Source: Emydura subglobosa (Eukaryota > Chordata > Testudines > Chelidae). From it: a stretch of 64,000 nt of DNA. Position 1 is the first letter of the stretch; each line of letters opens with the position of its first letter. A program made the translations under genes and the position numbers. This document shows positions 45,431-64,000 of the stretch, piece after piece. The stretch is from NCBI GenBank assembly GCA_007922225.1, contig ML679956.1, positions 20,648,689 through 20,712,688 of the forward strand. The letters are read 5' to 3'. The notes below the pieces were generated by a model that was not told the DNA's origin, made no database searches, and saw nothing but the letters and a program-made list of their open reading frames with translations.

Positions 45431-45644
45431 AGGTTTATCTACACTGCAATTAAACACCTGCAGCTGGCCTGAACCAACTGACTTGGGGCTCAGGCTAAAG
45501 GACTGTTTAAGTTCAGCATAGACGTTCAGGTGTGGGCTGGAGCCTGAGCTCTGGGGCCGCAGTCTGAATGTCTTCACCACAATTAAACAGCCCCTTAGCC
45601 TGAGGCTAGCTATGGGTTTTTAGTTGCAGTATACACACATCCTA
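45431..45644. mobile_element. MITE, same family as 26,600-26,694
   Basis: The left end is ctacactgcaattaaacacctgc, and the right end tagttgcagtatacacacat is a decayed gcagtgtagacat terminus. It includes an internal second copy of the acaattaaacagcccc motif. Confidence 0.6.
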
Positions 45645-46027
45645 AAGGGCTGACAGAACTATGGTTTACACATAGTGCCAGACCAAGTGTCACATGGGGC
45701 AAGGCTAATTAATTCCAACTCTCAACAGTGTGACACTTTTCCTTTCTCTCACATTCTTGCAAGTTATGCCTGTGTAAGCTCTGACTAGTGCAGTGATGTA
45801 CTTTATCTAGGACTGCCTAAGAAAGTTATCTATTATCTGCAACTGGCACAGAGTACAGCAGCAGGATTGTACCTACCACGATCTGCTGCTTCACAGGTGA
45901 TGTCCAAATGGAAGAGTATTAAAATCTAAACTGTACTCTGAAATGTAGACAAGGGAATTAATTGCACACAAATCAAAAGCCAGAAGCCAACAAAGACAGT
46001 GAAGAGCTCTTGGGTGGGCAAAAAAGA
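45645..46027. other. Intergenic, no gene seen
   Basis: Unremarkable AT-rich DNA between the MITE and the DIRS terminus. Confidence 0.4.
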
Positions 46028-46255
46028 GGTTACTTACCTATAACTGGAAGTTCTTTGATATGTGTGGTCCCCATTTGAATTCCAAGCGTGGGCGCACATG
46101 TGCCAGAACAGTTCTGTAGTAGTCTGTTGACCTGCACATGCATCATCTGTGTGCTTGCATCTAAGGCTATAAGAGACTGTGTGGATCAATGCCACTCCAG
46201 TACCTTCTTACCACTAAGCAATGTAGTCTGCAGCAGAGGGAATGGAGGGCGGGTA

Positions 46256-46347
46256 TTGGAATCCAAATAGAGGACCACACATCTCGAAGAACCTCCAGTT
46301 ACAGGTAAGTAACTTCTTCAAGTGATGGTCCCTATATAGATTCCAAA
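46256..46347 (-). repeat. DIRS internal complementary region
   Basis: ggaccacacatctcgaagaa and the following gttacaggtaagtaac complement the left terminus. cttcaagtgatggtcccta and the following attccaaac complement the right terminus. The two blocks abut, as expected for a bridge that templates circle closure. Confidence 0.8.
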
Positions 46348-46402
46348 CATGGGTGACTAGTGAACAGTGCTCAGGGTGGAGGTGGATGTGGTCTCACAAA
46401 AG

Positions 46403-47678
46403 TTATAGTCTGTAGGACAGCACAGCTGCATATGCTGCCACTGCTGGGGTGATGGCGTAGTGAGCGGTAAAGGTGTGGACAGAGCGCCATGTGGTCATCC
46501 AACAAATGTCCTGCCAGGGTACATGCATGAAGCAGGCCGATGTGGTGGCATGCACCCGCGTGGAGTATCCTGTGACTAGGGAGTGGGGGTATGCAAGAGA
46601 GAGTGTAGTATTTGGAAATGCAGCAGGTGGTCCATTTAGAGATGTGCTGCAAGAAGAGGGCCTTGCCCTTGCAATGTTTGGCAATGGTGACGAAGAGCCT
46701 GGGTGAAGCTCGGAAGGCACAGGTGCACTGGAGGTAAAAGGCAAGCACGTAGTAGATGTTGAGAGGGTATAGAGTTCTGGCCCTATGGGAAGCACAAAGT
46801 TTGGGGTAGAAGATAGGAAAGTGGAAGCTTTGGTTTAGGTAGAATGTGGAGACCACAGTGGGGATGAATTTTGGTGTAGACAAGAGATTTTGTCTTTGTG
46901 GAAGATGGTGTGTGGGGGAGTCAGCCCTCATGGCGACCAATTCGCTAACGCATCTTGCTGAGATGACGGCCACCAAGATCACCTTCATGGACAGGTGGGT
47001 GAGAGAGTAGGTTGATGGATTCAAAAGGTGGTTTGGTGAGGACAGTGTGATATTCAGATCCCAAGAGAGGGGGTAGGTTTGAGCACTGGTGGAAAGGTGT
47101 TGAGCAAACTCTTGAGAAAATAAACGGTCATTGGGGGAGTGAAGATGGAGGAACCATCCACTGGGGGGAGGAATGCACTGAGTGGTGCCAGTGGTCAGGA
47201 GTAGGTCACGAACCAACAGTTTGAGTTGGAGAAGGTAGGCCATGAGGGTAGGAATGGATATGTAGTTCAATGGGTAATGGTGTCCCCAAGTGGTGAAGCA
47301 TTTCCATTTTGCCTGATAGCATGCTCTGGTAGATGACCACCTGCTGTGCATGAGGACGTTGAGTACCTGGGTGAAGCATGCCCTGTCTACATGCGAGCTC
47401 CATCCAAATACCAAGCCAAGAGTAGGAGTGGGCTCGGGTTGGGGTGTCAGCGTCATCCCTGGGCCTGTGTGAAAATATCCAGGTGCGTGCAGAGGTGCAT
47501 TGGGGAGCGAGCAGAGAGGTGGAGGAGGTTTGTGAAACAATAATGGCAAGGCCAAAAAGGGGATATTAGTATGACTGTGTCCAATCCCAGGAAGTATTGT
47601 GCAGGATTTGCAGAAGGTGGAGAATGGAAGGAAAGACATAGTGGACATTGTTGGTCCAGAGTAAAAGAAGGGCATCAC
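46403..47678 (-). pseudogene. Tyrosine recombinase of the minus-strand DIRS element
   Basis: A 435-codon open frame (47,678-46,371) covers most of the domain, including a core-binding part and SARCVSELVAM with the first catalytic Arg. The C-terminal box is encoded in a second frame (46,795-46,403), where GYSTRVHATTSA holds the second Arg (with Tyr where His is usual) and HTFTAHYAI holds the nucleophilic Tyr. The frame switch falls near 46,560-46,600. So the active-site residues are split over two frames and one differs from the family. A long uninterrupted frame is unusual for an element this decayed. Confidence 0.75.
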
Positions 47679-48900
47679 CCTGTCTGTCCCTTCCCAGTGC
47701 CCGTCTGCAGCAAAAAAGGGGGGGAGTTTGTGGTTCTCATTCCCAGTGCAGGGTGCCCCACCTGTGGAAAACCGAGCATAATTCCAACTCGTGGTTCACA
47801 TAGAAGGCCCTGCTGAGTACATCTGCGAGGGAGTTGATGATATCTGGAGGATGTGTGATCAGGAGTCTGACCTCGTACTAGATGCACCAGTTCCAGAGTT
47901 GGACAGCTTCTGCACGTAGAGAGGAAGACCTGGTGCTGCCTTGCTTGATGATACAGACAACTGCCGCCATGTCAGATAGAAGTTGAATGTGATAGGAGGA
48001 ACGCCCAACAAGCAGCTCTCAATTCCAGAAAGTTGATGTGCATCCTGACCCCTCTCAGTGTCCAGAGGCCTTGGGCTTGTGATCATCCAGGTGGGCGCCC
48101 CAACCAGTACAGGAGATGTCTGTGGTAAGAGTGGTATGGGTGGTGGGAGGTGTATACAGGATGCTGGCCAGGACCTTGCACAGATTGGTCCACCACATGA
48201 GGGAGGCCAAGACAATCCATGGGAGAAAGACAGGTTTGTCCAAGCAGTCTGTCTGTGGTTTGTAGATCGACGTGAGCCATAGTTGAAGACAGGCTGCCAT
48301 GTGGCCAAGGAAGGAAAGACATCGATGGATGCAGGTGCGTGGTCTGTGGTGTAAGTCTGTAATAAGAGAAGTGAGGGCAACAAATTGATCCACCGGGAGG
48401 AAAGCACAGGCTGTGAAAGTGTCAAGGCGCGCCCCAGTAAAGGTGATGTAGGTACAAACACCCAAAGCAGCAAGATCACGAAGGGCCTGGATAGCTGAGA
48501 GGAGGTGGTTGCGTGACATTGCAACGAGGAGCCAGTAGGAAAGCATAGAGTGGCCGAGGCGTCACGTAGATTGTGATCACAGCAAAGACTTTTGTGAATA
48601 CCCAGGGAGTGGTGGTGATACCAAAGGGGAGCACACGGAACTGATAATGGGAGTGACCAACTGTACACTTGAAAAATTTCTGGTGAGCCTGGTGAATGTC
48701 AATGTGGAAATATGTATCTTTTATATTAAGAGCTGTGAATCAGGCTCACAGGAGAGGGAGTGGATTATGAGGGTGAGTGTGACCATTTGGAACCTGAATT
48801 TTCACATGAACCTGTTGAGTAACCAGAGGTCCAGAATGGGGCAGCAGCTGCCTCCTTTTTTGGAATAAGGAAATATGAGGAATAAAAGCCGTGGCCCTGG
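47640..48900 (-). pseudogene. Reverse transcriptase and RNase H of the minus-strand DIRS element
   Basis: Fragments include FHIDIHQAHQKFFKCTVG, FRVLPFGITTTPWVFTKV, then SYWLLVAMSRNHLLSAIQAL, RCLSFLGHMAACLQLW and ISCTGWGAHLDDH, followed by NSLADVLSR. These are RT palm, connection and RNase H motifs. At the RT active site, where DIRS elements normally have a YLDD-type box before WLL, this copy reads SYWLLV, so the catalytic aspartates are deleted. Confidence 0.7.
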
Positions 48901-49099
48901 TAACACAGGGGGACTTGTTCTATGGCATTCTTCTGGAGAAGAGCATCTACTTCCTCTCAGAAGAGATCTTGATGGGAGGGATCTCCATGGCCTCCCTGGT
49001 GCAGGCAACGAGGGGGGAATGAGAGGAATTCTATAGAGTACCCCGGTGAATGATGTCCAGCACCCAGTGGTCCATGGTGATCTTGCCCCAATTGTGGGC

Positions 49100-50450
49100 G
49101 GAGAGGGCAGGATGGCCCCCAAAGATGATCTGGGGCACCATGGAAGGGATAGGAGGAGGTTCTCAGTTCTCAATGGAGGAGTCAAAACTGCTACTTAGAC
49201 TGACATTGCAGGAGCGTTGATGGAGCAGAGGTGGGAGTGGTGGAGTAGTGGGACCACTGAGCAGCCTGGCAATGGCAGGATGGCTCCTGCTGTCTTTGAA
49301 AGTAGGGTGGGTAGGAGAAGCGGAAGCAGGGGCAAAAGGATGACCTCTGCTACCATGGGTCGGGGCTTGGGTGTAAATGCCAAGCGAACACAAAGTGGCA
49401 CAAGAATCCTTCAGTGAACATAGAGTGTCATACATCTTGTCACTGAAATGTTTCTGGTTATCAAAGAAGTCCTCTGTCTGGACCTCCTATGGGAACCTAG
49501 ACAATTGGAGCCAGGAGTCTCATCAGAGTATGACGCCAGTCACCAGTGAGCATGATGTGGTGTCTGCAGCATCCACTGTTGCCTGGAGGCTCATCTTGGA
49601 GACCAGTCTGCCTTCGTGCAGCAGCATCTGGAAGTCTTGCTGCTTGTCTGGCAGTAGAAGAGCCTGAAACGCCAAGAGCGTGGAGTAGGTGTGAAAGTTC
49701 GCCAACAGGGCTTGGTAGTTGATGATATAGAACTGGAGTCCCTCAGAAGAGGAAACTTTTCTACCTACAAGGTCCAGCTTTTTTGCCGCCCTGTCCAGAG
49801 AAGTGGACTTGAGATGTTGGCGAGTGTGTTCGGGTCACCACATGAACTACCAGCGAGTTGGGGAGTGGGTGGGTGAAAAGGAAGTCTGTGCCCTTAGACG
49901 GGACAAAGTATCATATCTGTGTGTGTAGGAGTAGGGAAACAGAAGGCTGATGTATGCCAGACTGACTGAGCCGGTTGCAGGATAGCCTCATGGGTGGGAA
50001 GGGCAATCTGGAAGGTTCCTGGTGGTTGTAGAATATCCAGGAGCTGGTTTTGGGGGTCCTGTACCAGTTCCACCATGAGGCAGAGGGCTGCAGTCGCTTA
50101 CTGAAGCAGGTTGTGGCATTATGTCTGGTCATCAAAAGGGAAGAGGGAGGATGGAATCAGCGCCTTGTCTGGCAATGACGAGACTCTAATAGATACAGGT
50201 GGTACTAGCTGTTGGGGAACTGTCCTTATGCCCTTGTCCATGCTTCTTATGCTCACAGTGGAGCGTCACAGGCTGTGGTGGTATTGATGGTTCCATCGCT
50301 CGGGATGAAGATGGAGGGGCATTCACTGGCGGTGATGGATGCTGTTCTGGTGGATCTGCTGGTCCCAGATCTGTCTGCACACGTGAGTGCATAGCCTCTT
50401 CCATTAGGAACTTGCAGAGGTGAAGTTCTCAAGCATCTCGTGTCTTGAGC
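49100..50450 (-). pseudogene. Gag-like region of the minus-strand DIRS element
   Basis: Broken minus-strand frames include DTLCSLKDSCATLCSLGIYT followed by a Pro/Ser-rich tail, and further upstream a Pro/Ser/His-rich stretch ending HCEHKKHGQGHKD. The position before RT and the text match the C-terminal half of DIRS Gag as I know it from turtles. There is no continuous frame. Confidence 0.5.
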
Positions 50451-51002
50451 AGGAACAATTGACGGTGCAGCAGGCAGCGCTGTGGGCAGTAAAGGCACTG
50501 TTGATGCTCGTTGCTCAGAGAGGAGCAGCATGGGCACAAAGCACAGTTTTTTTATCTGACTTGGCGGGGCATAATCTCTGGAAGGCAAGGGGAAGAAGTC
50601 CAACAGGGGATCCTAACTATGAACACAACTAATACAACTATAAATACTACATACAAGGGGGAAACGGACTGTCAGCACTCTTTGCAAGCTAAGAACATAG
50701 AAAAACAGGGGGTTCCAACTCTGGCCATGTGGCACTAAGAGGAAACTGAACTGGCATTAACCCTGCACAGCACCTTATAGCCTTGGATGGAAGCACACGG
50801 ACAATGCACAACACGTGCAGGTCAACATATACTACTGTAGAACTGTTCCGGCTCCAGCACATGGCACACATCCACACCAGTGTTTGGAATCCATATAGGG
50901 ACCATCACTTGAAGAGTAGCAACATGAACCATACAAGAGCAGATATCCAAGTAAAAATAATATAGAATGTCAACTTTAGTAAACAGCTAAAGCCAATAAA
51001 GA

Positions 51003-53149
51003 TTTATTCAAATCATTATGGGCACTGTAGTCTTTCAGCTTGAGTAGTGACTACACTGTATTTGCAGACGTATAGAAATTTTCACTGTTCTTCATGCAGA
51101 AGGGCCCAATGCTGCAGGCTTCACACTCCAAATAAATTCCTTGGCCTGCAGTGTTAACTTTAGAGCATTGCAACAGATAGATAAATGAATTGCATAGCTG
51201 TACCTTGCAAATCTCTGTTCAATACAAGAAAATATAAACCACTTCAGTGTATTTTTTTAAATGTGAGAACTAATTAAAAGTCTTCAGAGCGGTCATCTAT
51301 TGAAATAAGAGAGCAAAATAATTAGGATTTTTATATAGATATATATAATTTAAAACTATTCTGTACCAGTACAATATATTAATTTTACAAATGTAAAATT
51401 TATCAGCTGTTAAAGCATTTGCAAAACCACACATCCTACTGTAGCTTTATTGCACAATATCTATGAAAATATTTTTAAATTAGAAAACAAATGCTTTCAA
51501 TATAGAAGAGACATCTGATTTAAAGACAGTAAGAAAATCTACTTAGAAAATAACAAACTTTCACAGGATACCAAGCTCAACAGGTGCATCTGTAGGCCTA
51601 GTTTACAATATAGTTTATAGTCCAGTACTGGATGCTTTAATACAATTCTAGTATTGTACCTTGTAGTTACAAATCTAAATGTAATTCAGACTGGTTTCAT
51701 ATATTAAGCATTGCGGCAATTCTAATGTTAACATTTTGAATACCTTTAGTACCACAGTAACTACTTCCACCTAATTTCTGGCATCTACTTATTGAACAGA
51801 ATTGTGAGTTAACACTGCACAGGCATTTTGCGAGAATGTTTTGTCACAACTCAGTTATTTTCAACCTGATAACTACTGCACCTTACCAGTGTAACATCTG
51901 TACATATAAAAACACAAAGTTAAAGTTGAGGCTTCACAAAACCAGTTTATAAATTTCAATTATAAAATTAATGTCAAGTGACAATTTCTTTTTGGCCTGT
52001 ATTAATCTCTCTCTATTAGGAAGGTAATTATGCGTACCTCCTATATGTAGTGTAAGCAGTAGTACACAGAAGTGCTTGATTTGATATCTAGTGATATACT
52101 AACATGGGCATGTATAGCTTTTTAAATATACTTTTGGGTCTAAATACCATTATAATTAACAAAATATTTACAGTAGAGCATGGTAGAAAATCCAGTTTAC
52201 CACATAGGCAAATATATAAACTAGAGACTGTGATATGGTAACATTTTGGTATGTACAGTAAGCAACAGTCTTCATGATCTTTGTTGGGAACTCTAAAGAA
52301 TGTATCACTTAAAGACCAGGAAATGGGATGGTTTACTGAAGTACATAAAAAATGTATGCCTATTAAAGCAATTAAATATGAGAATATAGTATTTGCCTAC
52401 CACAGTTTGTGTTATTTTGGGAACTTATGTCCTGCATAAGCAAAGTCAATACAATAATATTTTTAAAATAGTGGTTATGAAATCTCAGATTATTTGCAGG
52501 TAGATATTTAGCAAAAACAAAATCCATAGAAAAGTTTGCACCTAGACAGGATTTCTTCCTAAAGAGTCAAAGCAGTTCCTTTCCAGAGTAAGTTGCTCTT
52601 CTCTCAAAACATCTCAACTAGCTGACGGCTTCTTTTAAGAAATAATATATATAAAGGACTCTACAATGAATCGTAGAGACAAAACGTATTTCAGTGCCTC
52701 TTAAATTGTAATTTTCTCTTAATGTTTTGTTTTTACTGGAAAACTTTTTCCAATAGATACTGCCTTAGATAAGCTTAAACATTCATTGTATGGGAATTAC
52801 TGATTCCAAATCCCCAAACATGTGCAATTTCCCATATGAAAATTTTGGGATATCCAATAAAAAGCCTATTATTGACCATACTTCAAATATGCATGCAAAA
52901 GAAGTTTTACAGTAATGTTAAATACATTATAAAGCTTCATTTTAATAAAATAAACATTTTCTATAACTTCAGTATAATACATGTTTGCAAAACTAAAAGG
53001 GTTTTTAAAAGTGCTAGTTAAAATACACAGAGGTTTTTTTGTTTGTTTGTTTTTAACATAATACATGTATTAAGTCCCAAATCTATATGAAGTATATAGC
53101 ATACTGTGCCATAAGTTAGGCACACAGACTTGGTTGAAAGAGACAACTG
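51003..53149 (-). other. KAT2B: KAT2B 3' UTR
   Basis: About 2.1 kb of AT-rich sequence follows the stop codon, comparable with the roughly 2-kb UTR I recall for the human gene. On the minus strand AATAAA occurs at 51,003-51,008 (distal) and 51,446-51,451 (proximal). The DIRS element begins immediately beyond the distal signal. Confidence 0.65.
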
Positions 53150-63542
<10,393 letters not shown>

Positions 63543-63904
63543 CTAAGAAACGATGAACTCAAATTGATACAATGCAATTTTCTTTTTATATTCACATTGC
63601 TTGAAAAACAGTTGTGAATTACAATCACATTCATTACACTGTCAAAACACCAACGATATAAAGAAAGTGCTACCAACCACGGCCCAGTCATGCCAATACT
63701 TTAGACCATGAGTAGCTTTACACACCAGTAGCCAGTTACTCACATGCAGGATTATGACCCATATTAGGAGTGGAAACTAAGCTCCGAAATATAACCAGTT
63801 ATGTTGTGGGATATGGGAAGGAGAGAGACACAAGTTTTTATTCAAAGAAAGATGTTTACAGATGAATATGAAGACAACGTTCAGCTCTATTTCAACATTA
63901 CATT

Positions 63905-64000
63905 AAAGGGTCTCAATCCTGCAGTCACAAGTCAGGCAAAACTTTTGCTGAAGTCAATGAAAGTTTTGCCTAAGTGAGACTGCTGCATAGTGCCCCAAAA
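63905..64000. repeat. Fold-back repeat at window edge
   Basis: gtctcaatcctgcagtcac..gtcaggcaaaacttt pairs imperfectly with aaagttttgcctaagtgagac. This is a sauropsid short palindromic repeat, possibly continuing beyond the window. Confidence 0.5.

Larger units (their letters stand above)
46028..50915 (-). mobile_element. DIRS-type retrotransposon, structurally complete, minus strand
   Basis: On the minus strand the order is gag-like region, RT, RNase H, tyrosine recombinase, internal complementary region (ICR), 3' terminal repeat. The left terminus (46,028-46,225) and the right terminus (about 50,730-50,915) are inverted copies sharing gaacagttct, gttgacctgcac and aaggctataag. The block 46,256-46,347 is an ICR. 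Its first part is the complement of 46,028-46,085 and its second part is the complement of 50,876-50,914. This is the hallmark layout of DIRS elements, which integrate through a circular intermediate without target duplication. Coding parts are frameshifted. The right end lies about 90 bp from the KAT2B poly(A) signal. Confidence 0.85.

Noticed and set aside
47859..48668. 269-codon minus-strand frame as a separate protein
   Set aside because: It mostly runs in a different frame from the recognisable RT and RNase H motifs, which appear in the overlapping frame at 48,055-48,546. It is largely a shadow frame.

Overview
The window is nuclear DNA of an amniote, most likely a turtle. It holds two convergent host genes with ordinary vertebrate exon/intron structure and GT-AG splice sites. 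Around them is a sauropsid-type mix of repeats: CR1 LINE, PIF/Harbinger and hAT DNA transposons with their MITEs, Ty3/gypsy of the Gmr1 type, and DIRS elements. Many MITEs have termini resembling GTCTACACTG, a pattern I associate with chelonian genomes. The species call is an inference.

Layout. 1-10,100: transposon-rich intergenic DNA with two same-orientation Harbinger elements (1120-4726 and 5983-9742). The first sits inside an older MITE. 10,100-25,300: gene-free, with an LTR-like fragment (about 12.0-12.5 kb), a degraded minus-strand Gmr1-like gypsy element (19.5-22.3 kb), a plus-strand gypsy integrase scrap (about 23.6-23.8 kb) and a G-rich repetitive stretch (24.7-25.3 kb). 25,360-26,060: CpG-island promoter. 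25.5-41.9 kb: SGO1 (shugoshin 1), plus strand, one inferred non-coding first exon and nine coding exons encoding 678 residues. 42.0-50.9 kb: a MITE, a 5'-truncated plus-strand DIRS element and a structurally complete but coding-dead minus-strand DIRS element. 51.0-64.0 kb: the 3' part of KAT2B (PCAF) on the minus strand, six coding exons plus a long 3' UTR. The gene continues beyond the right edge.

The two host genes point tail to tail, as I recall for human 3p24, so this is conserved synteny. Shugoshin 1 protects centromeric cohesin in mitosis. KAT2B is a histone acetyltransferase with a C-terminal bromodomain. The genes are unrelated in function and share only the intergenic space, which two DIRS elements have invaded.

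The points most worth a second look are: a nearly perfect 74-nt hairpin in a KAT2B intron that becomes fully paired (with G-U wobbles) only on the KAT2B sense strand; the gag-protease-integrase-RT domain order of the gypsy relic; the complete inverted-repeat architecture of the DIRS element; a symmetric 35-codon SGO1 exon that I do not find in the human protein as I know it; and two Harbinger copies whose coding damage falls in different exons. No bacterial, CRISPR or clear non-coding RNA genes were found.
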